From NCBI GenBank assembly GCA_900766925.1, contig CAAFXG010000166.1, positions 1 to 24,000 on the forward strand: a DNA stretch of 24,000 nucleotides, written 5' to 3'. The position numbers were made by a program, and so were the translations under genes. Under the pieces are notes generated by a model. It had not been told where the DNA came from. It did not search any database and saw only the letters and a list, made by a program, of their open reading frames with translations. This stretch comes from Lachnospiraceae bacterium. GTDB taxonomy: Bacteria; Bacillota; Clostridia; Lachnospirales; Lachnospiraceae. Shown here piece by piece: positions 8,750 to 16,828 of the stretch; positions within the stretch are counted from its first letter, which is position 1; each line of letters opens with the position of its first letter.

Positions 8750-9253
8750 TTAGTTTGCTCCGCAACACTTTTTATATTTTTTACCACTTCCGCATGGACA
8801 TGGATCATTACGTCCTACCTTAGGTGGCTTTACTACTGTTCTTGATGTCTTCTCTATCTTATATAGTTCTTTTCTTCTCTCGGGTGTGATAATCGCATCC
8901 CACTGTGGAAGAGTATATAACCACTCCGCATTGCATCCCACCATATTCATATACAACTTCTCAGGGTCAAAGGCCAGAGAAACTGCAGTGTCCTCCTCGA
9001 GATCGTCAATATTGTTAGGAGTTACAAGACTTTCTTCGATGCCATCAAGAAACCCTACCATAAGCTCAATTGTAACGTCAAACTTCTCTGCTAATTCCTT
9101 AACAGTTCCGGTAACAATGTCTTTCGGATTAGATAATATCTGTTCATATATTGTTTTTTCCTTCTGAAAATAATTTAACCAAAACTCTTTACCTTCAGGT
9201 GTTCTGTCATCCAGACCATATGCATGGTCACGCCAATCCTTTAATAAACTCAT
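8750..9253 (-). CDS. SEC-C zinc-binding motif protein
   Basis: This 167-residue protein ends in a textbook SEC-C motif, RNDPCPCGSGKKYKKCCG, with Cys152, Cys154, Cys163 and Cys164 as the zinc ligands (CxCx8CC). The preceding 140 residues are acidic and mostly helical and I do not recognise a named domain. SEC-C motifs occur at the C-terminus of SecA and in many small proteins, where they bind zinc and mediate contacts with proteins or ribosomes; the role here is unknown. The ATG at 9253 sits 9 nt after AGGAG. A TTG start two codons earlier would be only 3 nt from it. It is the first gene of the operon with the helicase and the O-acetylation pair. Confidence 0.88.
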   Translation of the reverse strand: MSLLKDWRDHAYGLDDRTPEGKEFWLNYFQKEKTIYEQILSNPKDIVTGTVKELAEKFDVTIELMVGFLDGIEESLVTPNNIDDLEEDTAVSLAFDPEKLYMNMVGCNAEWLYTLPQWDAIITPERRKELYKIEKTSRTVVKPPKVGRNDPCPCGSGKKYKKCCGAN

Positions 9254-9317
9254 CTTCAAATTCTCCTATCGAACTTATCATGTATTGTCGAAATTGTGTA
9301 AAATCACACTGGAAAGT

Positions 9318-9346
9318 AGTATAACAAAAGTTTTTATTTTTTTCAA
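9318..9346 (-). promoter_or_regulatory. Sigma-A promoter of the SEC-C/helicase/MBOAT/DHHW operon
   Basis: TTGAAA (9346-9341) and TATACT (9323-9318) are separated by 17 bp on the minus strand, a near-consensus promoter. It places the start near 9311 with a leader of about 58 nt. No other promoter is evident between the four genes, which are spaced 2, 4 and 9 nt apart. Confidence 0.7.
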
Positions 9347-9385
9347 GGCTTTATTAACTATCCTCGCCCCAGGCTATCACAATTA

Positions 9386-9646
9386 TTATTTTACTTTATC
9401 ATTTTCAGTATTATTAAGCTTCCGCAATCCTATATTACGCAACACTCTTCCAATCCATAATGCAACGTAAACTAAAATCGGGAACATAATACAAAGAACA
9501 AGGCAACCCATAAAATACGGACTTCCCATTATTCCCGTAACAAGGGTAGCAATTATGATTCCAATAATCATTATTATTAAAATCCATGCAATCACTCTGT
9601 TTGTTTTACTTTTAGAAAGATATGTTAAATATTCATCATTATTCAT
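9386..9646 (-). CDS. Small two-helix membrane protein, unknown function
   Basis: This 86-residue protein has two hydrophobic segments (about 18-40 and 44-66) followed by a basic, then polar tail. I do not recognise the family. The ATG at 9646 is preferred because GGTGGTG lies 6 nt upstream; the longer frame from 9661 would use that same sequence as codons. It lies between the terminator of the MacB-like operon and the promoter of the SEC-C operon, so it is either a single-gene unit or read-through from the MacB operon. No clear promoter is seen in the 40 bp ahead of it. Confidence 0.65.
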   Translation of the reverse strand: MNNDEYLTYLSKSKTNRVIAWILIIMIIGIIIATLVTGIMGSPYFMGCLVLCIMFPILVYVALWIGRVLRNIGLRKLNNTENDKVK

Positions 9647-9686
9647 ATATTTCACCACCATTATTAAGTCAAAATCTGATATATAT

Positions 9687-9715
9687 ATCTGGCAGCCTTG
9701 TAAGCACTGCCAGAT
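9687..9715 (-). terminator. Hairpin terminator of the MacAB-like operon
   Basis: Nine-base arms (9687-9695 and 9707-9715, containing TCTGGCAG and CTGCCAGA) surround an 11-nt loop, 8 nt after the permease stop. The downstream transcript is AU-rich but not a pure U-run, so termination may be partial. Confidence 0.55.
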
Positions 9716-9723
9716 TATTAAGC

Positions 9724-11022
9724 TTACTCATATCTAAGTGCATCAATCGGATTAAGATTTGCCGCCTTTACAGAAGGGATGAATCCAAATACAACTCCGA
9801 TAATCATAGAAAATGCCACTGAAATTGCTATAGCCGCACCACTAATTGCTACCGGAACCTCTGCAATGTTTGAAATCAAATAGGCCAAGCCTACTCCTGC
9901 ACCTACTCCAATTATTCCACCCAAACTCGTAAGAACTGCCGCCTCAGTCAAAAACTGTCCTAAAATAACACGTTTTCTTGCACCAAGAGCCTTTTTCAAC
10001 CCTATTTCTCTGGTTCTTTCAGTAACTGATACAAGCATAATATTCATAACACCTATACCGCCTACCAGAAGGGATATACTTGCAATCCAGATAAGCTGCT
10101 GACTTGTAGAAGCACTAACATCCTGCAATGCCTTAGCCGTTTCAAGCAGATTTTCACTCTTGTACTTATAATTCTGAGAAGTACCCTCCTGACCTTCAAT
10201 TTCACCTTCATTACTGCTGTTACTTGTTATATAGCCATTCAATATGTCTGCGGTCTTTTTTCCGGCCTGAGTCATTTCCTCCGTTCCTGTAGCTCTGACG
10301 ACAACATTATAAGGTTCATCAAAACCATATATCATTGGCCAAACCGAATCGGTTAGAAAGATTTTGCCTGACGCATCATTATAATAATAAGTATACCAAT
10401 CATCTATTCCTTCGATAGTAGGTTCAAACGCATTTTGTTGTTCCACAACTCCGACTATTACATATGCGTCTCCTGAAATCTCCAATGTTTTTCCAACGGC
10501 ATTTTCTTCACCACTGAACAGTGATTCAGAAACAGTTGTGTCAATTATTGCAACCTTCTTAAAATTCTCCCTGTCTGACTGCTGAAACAACCTTCCTTTA
10601 GTCACAACATATCCCAAAACCGAGAAATAATCCACATCTGCTCCTATTATTGTAGAATTTTCCAGACTTTCGTTCTTATAATTAATTCCCTCGTACATTG
10701 AACCATATCTGTACGCAGAAACCGCTGCAACCTCGTCAACAGCAAGAATTTCTTCCTTAATTGAATCATTTATCATCGGAACTCCATCCGGCTTTGAATC
10801 ATTTCCTGATGCGTATGTCCAGTCTCCTGCATATAACTGTACATGAACAACATTATCGCCCGAACCGACTAAATTCTGTTTAATCTGCTCGCTTGTTCCC
10901 TTAATTGTCGATACAATAGCTATAATAGCAGCAATACCGATAATAATACCAAGCATTGTAAGAAAGGAACGCATCTTATGAGCCCAAATACCTTGGAATG
11001 ATAATCTAATATTTTCTAACAT
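9724..11022 (-). CDS. MacB/FtsX-type ABC transporter permease
   Basis: This 432-residue permease has the MacB topology: one N-terminal helix (about 18-40, in HKMRSFLTMLGIIIG), a large extracellular domain (about 45-300), and three C-terminal helices. The conserved segment MLVSVTERTREIGLKKALGAR contacts the ATPase, and the ending NPIDALRYE is typical of the family. It lacks its own ATPase domain, which is supplied by the gene at 12782-13558. Such Gram-positive MacB-like complexes work by mechanotransmission rather than moving the substrate through the permease itself, and they export peptides, lipoproteins or drugs. The RBS AAGGGG follows the stop of adaptor B with a 17-nt gap. It is the last gene of the operon. 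Confidence 0.92.
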   Translation of the reverse strand: MLENIRLSFQGIWAHKMRSFLTMLGIIIGIAAIIAIVSTIKGTSEQIKQNLVGSGDNVVHVQLYAGDWTYASGNDSKPDGVPMINDSIKEEILAVDEVAAVSAYRYGSMYEGINYKNESLENSTIIGADVDYFSVLGYVVTKGRLFQQSDRENFKKVAIIDTTVSESLFSGEENAVGKTLEISGDAYVIVGVVEQQNAFEPTIEGIDDWYTYYYNDASGKIFLTDSVWPMIYGFDEPYNVVVRATGTEEMTQAGKKTADILNGYITSNSSNEGEIEGQEGTSQNYKYKSENLLETAKALQDVSASTSQQLIWIASISLLVGGIGVMNIMLVSVTERTREIGLKKALGARKRVILGQFLTEAAVLTSLGGIIGVGAGVGLAYLISNIAEVPVAISGAAIAISVAFSMIIGVVFGFIPSVKAANLNPIDALRYE

Positions 11023-11039
11023 TTCACATATGCCCCTTT

Positions 11040-12782
11040 CTAGTAGTATAAGCTGTCCACAGTTTTCTGCACTGTTTTTACGCCTTCTATGGCACTTGCA
11101 GAATACGGAAATGCAATATAATCATTTCTGCTAACGCCACCCTTGATTTCAATTTCACTTCCCCACATAATTGAACCGGTCTTAACATAGACCTTTTTGA
11201 GAATACCATCAACTTCCTTCATTACGTAATAGTTGCCATTCTCTTTTCTGATGAATGCTAAAGGAAGATAGAACGAATTACCATCTGATTCCTCTGTATT
11301 CTTATCAAGCTTGACCTCCAAATACATTCCCTGACTCAGGTCTGCATTTTGGTCATCAGTTATTGCTATTGTCATAGGGTAAAAAGTCTGTAATTTGGTG
11401 CTATAATATGTGTTCTCAGAAGGTATGTCTGATATTTCGGTAATGACACCGCTATAACTCATTCCATTTTCATAGCAGTACATATTTACAGTATCTCCGA
11501 CACCCACGGAGGTAAGAGAAAGCTCACCAATACTCGATTTTATTGTGTAGCCATTATTACCACTGACAACGATAAACGGTTCGTTATTGATTATTGAATC
11601 ATTTTGATCATTTATGGTTTTTACAACACCATCAAAATTGCACAACACCTCTCCCGTCTCACTTTGATATTCCATTATCTGAAGCTCAACCTGCTGCATC
11701 TGATAATCAAGGGATAAATCTCTTATTTCTTCCTGCTTTTCAGCTATCGCAACCTTTAATTCCTCCGCGGTATATGTCTCAACGTAAGGTTCGTCATCAT
11801 AATCATCCATATCATCCACATCATCCATAGATGCCATCAAAAGATTTGAATCATTTGCCCTCATTGATATTTCTTCTGTTGTAACTTCCTCGGTTGTTGT
11901 TTTCTTGGTTGTTTCTTCCTCAGTTGTTTTGTCCTTCTTGGTTGTTTCTTCCTCGGTAGTTTTATCCTTTTTGGTTGTTTCTTCTTCGGTTGTTTTGTCC
12001 TTCTTGGTTGTTTCTTCTTCGGTTGTCTTATCTTTCTCGGTTGTCTTGTCCTTTTTGGTAGTTTTCTCCTCAGTTGTCTTGTCTTCCTCGGTTGTTTTGT
12101 CCTTCTTGGTTGTCTTGTCTTCCTCGGTTGTCTTGTCCTTCTTGGTTGTCTTATCCTCCTCGGTAGTCTTGTCTTCCTTGGTTGTTTTGTCCTTCTTGGT
12201 TGTCTTGTCTTCCTCGGTTGTCTTGTCCTTCTTGGTTGTCTTATCCTCCTCGGTAGTCTTGTCTTCCTTGGTTGTCTTGTCCTTCTTGGTTGTTTCTTCC
12301 TCGTCTGACGTTTCCTCTTCATCCGTAAGTTCTTCATCGTCAGTTAAATCTTCATCAGGTTCAGGCTCAACCGGAACAGTATTCTGTAATATACTCAGTT
12401 CTCTTTCTGCAACTGCAACAGCAACTCTTGCAATCTCAACATCTGCTCTTTTCGACTCCAATTCCAATTTCTGTGCCGTTGTATCGTATATAAGCAGGAC
12501 ATCACCCGCCTTAACTACATCACCCTCACTGACACATACTTCTGCAACGTTATCAGTGGAATTAAGATATATTTTCTGTTCCTGACTAACAGCTACATAT
12601 CCCTCAAGTGAACTGTCATCATACATATAGCTTGAATCTGTACTGATATCACTCACAGGATATACATCTGCAGATTTTTTATCGTGTGTTCTGCCCTTAA
12701 GATACTTTACAAGGAATATCGAACCACAAACCAAAACTAAAGTAACCAAAAGTGATATTATGATTTTCTTGGCTTTACTCAT
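11040..12782 (-). CDS. HlyD/MacA-type adaptor B with Thr/Lys/Glu/Asp repeat insert
   Basis: This 580-residue membrane-anchored adaptor has an N-terminal helix (residues 6-26), the first half of a lipoyl-like domain (about 64-106), and helix 1 of the coiled-coil hairpin (about 107-135). There follows a long low-complexity insert (139-332), helix 2 (about 336-376), the second lipoyl half (GEVLCNFDGVVKTI, 377-390) and beta-barrel/membrane-proximal domains to the end. The insert core (163-304) is almost only Thr, Lys, Glu and Asp, in 6-residue units DKTTxx and then 11-residue units. It falls at the hairpin tip, the part that docks to TolC in Gram-negative MacA. The start overlaps the ATPase stop (TAATG) and is preceded by AGGAGG. 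The bracketing domains are clear; the function of the insert is unknown. Confidence 0.88.
   Translation of the reverse strand: MSKAKKIIISLLVTLVLVCGSIFLVKYLKGRTHDKKSADVYPVSDISTDSSYMYDDSSLEGYVAVSQEQKIYLNSTDNVAEVCVSEGDVVKAGDVLLIYDTTAQKLELESKRADVEIARVAVAVAERELSILQNTVPVEPEPDEDLTDDEELTDEEETSDEEETTKKDKTTKEDKTTEEDKTTKKDKTTEEDKTTKKDKTTKEDKTTEEDKTTKKDKTTEEDKTTKKDKTTEEDKTTEEKTTKKDKTTEKDKTTEEETTKKDKTTEEETTKKDKTTEEETTKKDKTTEEETTKKTTTEEVTTEEISMRANDSNLLMASMDDVDDMDDYDDEPYVETYTAEELKVAIAEKQEEIRDLSLDYQMQQVELQIMEYQSETGEVLCNFDGVVKTINDQNDSIINNEPFIVVSGNNGYTIKSSIGELSLTSVGVGDTVNMYCYENGMSYSGVITEISDIPSENTYYSTKLQTFYPMTIAITDDQNADLSQGMYLEVKLDKNTEESDGNSFYLPLAFIRKENGNYYVMKEVDGILKKVYVKTGSIMWGSEIEIKGGVSRNDYIAFPYSASAIEGVKTVQKTVDSLYY
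11871..12296. repeat. In-frame tandem repeats encoding the adaptor B insert
   Basis: The block has two parts. Twelve 18-bp units (12066-12281) encode DKTT followed by KK, EE or KE. About four 33-bp units (11895-12026) encode TTEEETTKKDK. Within the first part is an exact 90-bp tandem duplication, 12091-12180 and 12181-12270, identical at every base including silent positions. All units are multiples of three, so gain or loss would change length without breaking the frame. Confidence 0.92.
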
Positions 12783-13558
12783 TATACCACCTCCTGATTG
12801 TCTTCTGTCGAAGCATTGTCCGTTGTTTTGTCTTGTATATTTCTATCAACAAATTCCTTCTTGTCTGATAAACTATTCCATGCACTGTACGCACCATCTG
12901 TCAATTCTCCATCAATAATCTTGACAACTCTGTCAGCAAAACTGGCAATTTCATCCGAATGAGTAATCATGATTATTGTTGCACCATCCTTATGAAGCTT
13001 GTCAAACAGCTCCATAACCTGAATTCCTGACTTGGAATCTAACGCTCCGGTAGGCTCATCAGCAAGAAGAATCTTAGGATTATTAACCATTGCTCTTGCA
13101 ATTGCAACCCTTTGCTTTTGTCCACCTGATAATTCAGTTGGTTTAAAATTAACTCTGTCAGATAAGCCAACCTTATCAAGTGCATTTAAACACATTTCTT
13201 TTCTCTGCTTCTTAGGAATCTTAGCATATTGAAGTGGGAGACCTACATTATCAAGTGCGGACATTCTAGGTAGTAGGTTAAATGTCTGAAAAACAAAGCC
13301 TATACTCTTATTACGCACAAGTGATAACTGCTTATCGTTATAATTTCCAATATTTTCCCCGTCGAGCAAATATATACCCGATGTAGGTTTATCCAAACAT
13401 CCAATTATATTCATCAAAGTAGATTTTCCTGAACCTGATGGTCCCATGATTGCTACATATTCTCCCTCTTCTACAGAAAGATTAATATCCTTTAAAACAG
13501 GAACCTCCATATTGCCTTGAATATAGTTTTTATAGATGCCTTGTAGTTCTAATATCAT
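12782..13558 (-). CDS. MacB/LolD-type ABC transporter ATPase
   Basis: This 258-residue cytoplasmic ATPase has Walker A GPSGSGKST (39-47), the Q-loop in GFVFQTFNLLPRMSA (a LolD/MacB hallmark), signature LSGGQKQRVAIARA, Walker B ILLADEPTGALD and the switch histidine in MITHSDE. It energises the separate permease encoded at 9724-11022. It is about 30 residues longer than the family norm because of a polar C-terminal tail. The start overlaps the end of adaptor A by 4 bp (ATGA) and follows GGAGG by 7 nt, so all four genes of this operon appear translationally linked. Confidence 0.94.
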   Translation of the reverse strand: MILELQGIYKNYIQGNMEVPVLKDINLSVEEGEYVAIMGPSGSGKSTLMNIIGCLDKPTSGIYLLDGENIGNYNDKQLSLVRNKSIGFVFQTFNLLPRMSALDNVGLPLQYAKIPKKQRKEMCLNALDKVGLSDRVNFKPTELSGGQKQRVAIARAMVNNPKILLADEPTGALDSKSGIQVMELFDKLHKDGATIIMITHSDEIASFADRVVKIIDGELTDGAYSAWNSLSDKKEFVDRNIQDKTTDNASTEDNQEVV

Positions 13559-14994
13559 TCGGCTGCCTCCTCTCCGGAAGCTTCCTCTTCGATATTGTTC
13601 TCTACGCTATTCCCAAGACTTTCTTCTATACTTTCCTTAAGACTATCCTCTATACCTTCCTCATAACCATCATCTATTATCTCACCATCTTCTTCATAGT
13701 CAATCATAGTATCATCGTAGTATTCATAGTCTTCATCATATTCAGCAGGATAATCATCATCTCCTCCTATATCAGTAGCGAATCCCTCCTGTGATTCAAG
13801 ATCAATAATATCCTGATAATTATGTGTAGTTCCCATTCCCTCAGTTATTCTGTCTTCAGGATATGCAATGTAATCGGTAGACTCAAGACCGGATACAATC
13901 TCGTACCTCCACAAATCCTGATCATAATCTCCGACCTCAACCTGACGTTTTTCTATTTCTCCCTCGGAATTTTCAGTCCATACATAGTAGTTATCACCAT
14001 CCTGAACCATGTAATATTCATCAAGCCAGATTCCCTCCTTAACGTCACCCTGTCCATAGTCCAGTTCAACATATACATGCTGTCCTAACATTAAATCATC
14101 TGTAGATTCAAGTGTAATGTAAAAAGGATAATTGGTTGCCGTGGTTCCTGTCTCATAGTAATAATTGTTATTATTTTCCACCGGATGTTCTAAATCAATT
14201 GAAGAAATAGTTCCCTTCCATGTCATACTATCATCTATACGTGAACGAATAATTATCGGCTGACCTTCTGACATACTTCTTACATTGAGCTCGCTGGCAG
14301 TACCTTTTATTCTGTAATCGCCGATTGCCATTATTGAAATAAATGCCTTATCCTCAGTACCTCCACCATAATAGTCATAATCATTGTCGCCTGACGAAGT
14401 ATCATCATTATTAATTTCTTTTACAACACCATCCATAGGTGCATAGACTATCGTATTCTCCATTCCTGCCTTTTGTCTGTCTATCTCAAGCTGTTTTGCA
14501 CTGACATCATAATTATACTGATTAACCTGAGCCTGCAGACTCTGAATCTGGCTTGTGTACTCTATCTTGTAATCAGACTCAACCAAATCTCTCTCTGCCA
14601 CAAGCGCATTTATCTGTTGATTTGCAGTTGTTATGCTGTTATTAATTCCGGTAAGCTCAAGTTCAAGCTCTTTAAGCTTAAGTTCCATCTCCTGGGTGTC
14701 ATATTCAAACAGAGGGTCTCCTTCCTTGACCTCAGCACCAACCTCAACAAATATTTCCTTAACTTTCTTGTCCGAATCCTTTTCTACACCCTTAGACTCC
14801 TGAGATTCAACAATACCCATATACCTGTTTTCACCAAGATATCCAAGTCCTGTTATATTAGAAACAGACTCAACATATACAAGTCCTTTTGTCTTTGAGT
14901 TTTTTTGGTTCAGAAGCTGATATATACCTACACCTCCTGCTGCAAGTATCAATATCACTATTATTGAAATTACAATTCCCTTTTTCTTTTTCAT
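13555..14994 (-). CDS. HlyD/MacA-type adaptor A with acidic C-terminal tail
   Basis: This 479-residue adaptor has one N-terminal membrane helix (about 6-27), a split lipoyl domain (about 77-100 and 180-196, the latter YAPMDGVVKEI), and a coiled-coil hairpin between them (about 101-178). Beta-barrel and membrane-proximal domains follow (about 215-380). After residue 410 comes a tail of about 70 residues dominated by Asp, Glu and Tyr, which is unusual for the family. It is the first gene of the MacAB-like operon. Its RBS TGGAGA lies 8 nt before the ATG. Adaptors of this type form a hexameric ring on the permease; with a second, different adaptor in the same operon, a mixed ring or two alternative complexes are possible. 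Confidence 0.9.
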   Translation of the reverse strand: MKKKKGIVISIIVILILAAGGVGIYQLLNQKNSKTKGLVYVESVSNITGLGYLGENRYMGIVESQESKGVEKDSDKKVKEIFVEVGAEVKEGDPLFEYDTQEMELKLKELELELTGINNSITTANQQINALVAERDLVESDYKIEYTSQIQSLQAQVNQYNYDVSAKQLEIDRQKAGMENTIVYAPMDGVVKEINNDDTSSGDNDYDYYGGGTEDKAFISIMAIGDYRIKGTASELNVRSMSEGQPIIIRSRIDDSMTWKGTISSIDLEHPVENNNNYYYETGTTATNYPFYITLESTDDLMLGQHVYVELDYGQGDVKEGIWLDEYYMVQDGDNYYVWTENSEGEIEKRQVEVGDYDQDLWRYEIVSGLESTDYIAYPEDRITEGMGTTHNYQDIIDLESQEGFATDIGGDDDYPAEYDEDYEYYDDTMIDYEEDGEIIDDGYEEGIEDSLKESIEESLGNSVENNIEEEASGEEAAE

Positions 14995-15030
14995 AGCGCG
15001 TCTCCATTCTTACATATTGTTCTGTGTCCT

Positions 15031-15047
15031 ATCAGGTACTGATAATA
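15031..15047 (-). promoter_or_regulatory. Possible -10 box and palindrome ahead of the MacAB-like operon
   Basis: A perfect short palindrome, ATCAG-GTA-CTGAT (15031-15043), overlaps a TATTAT (-10-like, 15047-15042) in the 88-bp gap upstream of adaptor A. No good -35 is seen, so this is a weak promoter/operator candidate. Confidence 0.3.
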
Positions 15048-15082
15048 CAAAAAACATGTATCTTATTTGTATAAAAAGTGTG

Positions 15083-16399
15083 TTATTTTTTAAGCTTTTC
15101 AAACCAGTCTTTTATATTTTTTTCATATCCGATGTTCCCCGGCTCATAAAACTGCTCTCCAACAAGTGCATCCGGCAAATACTGCTGTTTGACATAGTGA
15201 TTCGGGTAATCGTGTGCATATTTATATCCAACGTTACCAAGCTTCGCCGAGCCTGAATAATGTGCATCCCTCAGATGAACAGGCACCTGAGCATTTCCAA
15301 CCTTCCTAACCGCGTCATTAGCTGCAAATATTGCATTAACAACAGAATTACTCTTCGGTGCACAGGCTACATATATGGCAGCATGTGCAAGTATTATCTG
15401 GGCCTCAGGAAGCCCCACCCGCTCAACCGCCTGAGCACATGAGGTTGCAACCACAATGGCCTGTGGATCTGCATTTCCAACATCCTCACAGGCACATATC
15501 ATTATTCTCCTTGCAATAAATGTAACACTCTCTCCACCATAAAGCATCTTAGCAAGATAATATACTGCTGCATCAGGATCTGAGCCACGCATGCTCTTTA
15601 TGAATGCAGAAATAATATCATAATGGTTGTCACCATTTTTATCATATCGAATTGATCTCCTCTGGATACATTCCTCCGCAACAGACAAATCAATTATTAT
15701 TTTACCGGTTTCTTCATCACGTTGCGTAGACAAAATTCCAAGCTCAACTGCATTTAGTGCATGTCTTGCATCTCCCTCAGAAACATCAGCAAGGAAACTC
15801 ACAGCTTCATCAGTAATAACTGCATTATACGAGCCCATACCCTTTTCGTTATCCTCAACTGCACGCCTTATAAGAGTTTCAATGTTCTCCTTTGAAAGAG
15901 GCTTTAGCTGAAAAACTGTAGATCTTGATATCAACGCTCCATTTACTTCAAAATATGGATTTTCAGTTGTCGCACCTATCAGAATAAGCGTACCATCCTC
16001 CACAAAAGGAAGAAGATAATCTTGCTGTGCTTTGTTGAATCGATGAATCTCATCAACAAATAAAATGGTTTTCTTACCATACATGCCAAGATTATCTTTT
16101 GCTTGTTTTACAACTTCTTCTATATCTTTTTTTCCGGCGGTCGTCGCATTTATCTGGTGAAACTGTGCACTGGTCGTATTAGCAATAACCATAGCCAGTG
16201 TTGTCTTACCGGTTCCGGGCGGACCATATAAAATGATTGAGCTAAGCTTATCAGCCTTTATTGCACGATACAGCAACTTATCACGACCAAGAATATGCTC
16301 CTGACCAACAATCTCCTCAATAGTTGTCGGTCTTAACCTTTTTGCAAGGGGAGACTCATCCCTCATGCCCTCATTTCTCATAAATTCAAATAAATCCAT
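15083..16399 (-). CDS. rarA: Replication-associated recombination protein A (RarA/MgsA AAA+ ATPase)
   Basis: This 438-residue clamp-loader-like AAA+ ATPase has an N-terminal PLAKRLRPTTIEEIVGQEH segment, Walker A GPPGTGKT (59-66), Walker B FVDEIHRFNK (D116-E117), the sensor in GATTENPYFE and the C-terminal tetramerisation region (YGGESVTFIARRI through DAHYSGSAKLG). RarA acts at stalled replication forks and binds SSB and gapped DNA. Length and motifs are standard. It starts 23 nt after the receiver-domain gene with only a weak RBS (TAGGTATC), so expression probably depends on the upstream genes. Confidence 0.95.
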   Translation of the reverse strand: MDLFEFMRNEGMRDESPLAKRLRPTTIEEIVGQEHILGRDKLLYRAIKADKLSSIILYGPPGTGKTTLAMVIANTTSAQFHQINATTAGKKDIEEVVKQAKDNLGMYGKKTILFVDEIHRFNKAQQDYLLPFVEDGTLILIGATTENPYFEVNGALISRSTVFQLKPLSKENIETLIRRAVEDNEKGMGSYNAVITDEAVSFLADVSEGDARHALNAVELGILSTQRDEETGKIIIDLSVAEECIQRRSIRYDKNGDNHYDIISAFIKSMRGSDPDAAVYYLAKMLYGGESVTFIARRIMICACEDVGNADPQAIVVATSCAQAVERVGLPEAQIILAHAAIYVACAPKSNSVVNAIFAANDAVRKVGNAQVPVHLRDAHYSGSAKLGNVGYKYAHDYPNHYVKQQYLPDALVGEQFYEPGNIGYEKNIKDWFEKLKK

Positions 16400-16422
16400 T
16401 TTAGATACCTATATTCAACAGC

Positions 16423-16812
16423 CTATACTAAATCAAGATTTTTGATTATGGTATCAAATTTAATGATATCTATAGGCTTACATATATATTCTTCATAATC
16501 ATCACTCGCATAGCTTGCATCAAAGCCTTCGTCAAGAGCACTTATCATTATTACCTTGCATCTTGAATCTCTTGCAAGTCCAAGCTTTCTCTCCGCATCA
16601 CGAATCGACGCCAATGCTTTGTATCCGTCAATCTTTGGCATCATTATGTCCATGCAGATTAAATCAAATCTCTCATTATTATTCACTGCATTTACAAATT
16701 CGTCTACAGCTGCTATTCCATCTCTGGCAAGAACAACCTCTCCATACTTGGACAAAAGCTTCTGCATAAATTTTCCGCTTGCTATATCGTCCTCAGCAAC
16801 TAAAACCTTCAT
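16423..16812 (-). CDS. Stand-alone response-regulator receiver domain (CheY-like)
   Basis: This 129-residue protein consists only of a receiver domain. It has the acidic pair Asp8/Asp9, the phosphoacceptor Asp55 in CMDIMMPKIDGY, Ser91 and the conserved Lys112 in CKPID. There is no output domain and no histidine kinase in the window, so it must act through protein contacts or a phosphorelay elsewhere. It has an excellent AGGAGG, and lies 16 nt after the TetR gene and 23 nt before rarA. Confidence 0.92.
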   Translation of the reverse strand: MKVLVAEDDIASGKFMQKLLSKYGEVVLARDGIAAVDEFVNAVNNNERFDLICMDIMMPKIDGYKALASIRDAERKLGLARDSRCKVIMISALDEGFDASYASDDYEEYICKPIDIIKFDTIIKNLDLV

Positions 16813-16828
16813 TTAACTATACCTCCTG

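Noticed and set aside
11871..12296. Regular repeats suggesting a CRISPR array
   Set aside because: The units are contiguous, in frame and multiples of three, without unique spacers, and no cas genes are nearby.
11861..12337. Minus-strand 158-codon frame rich in Arg/Lys/Pro
   Set aside because: It is a shifted frame of the same repeats within the adaptor B gene, with no independent start signal.
11905..12585. Plus-strand 226-codon open frame of Val/Ser/Leu repeats
   Set aside because: It is the antisense of the adaptor B repeat block; the repeat simply lacks stops in this frame. There is no RBS and the composition is implausible.
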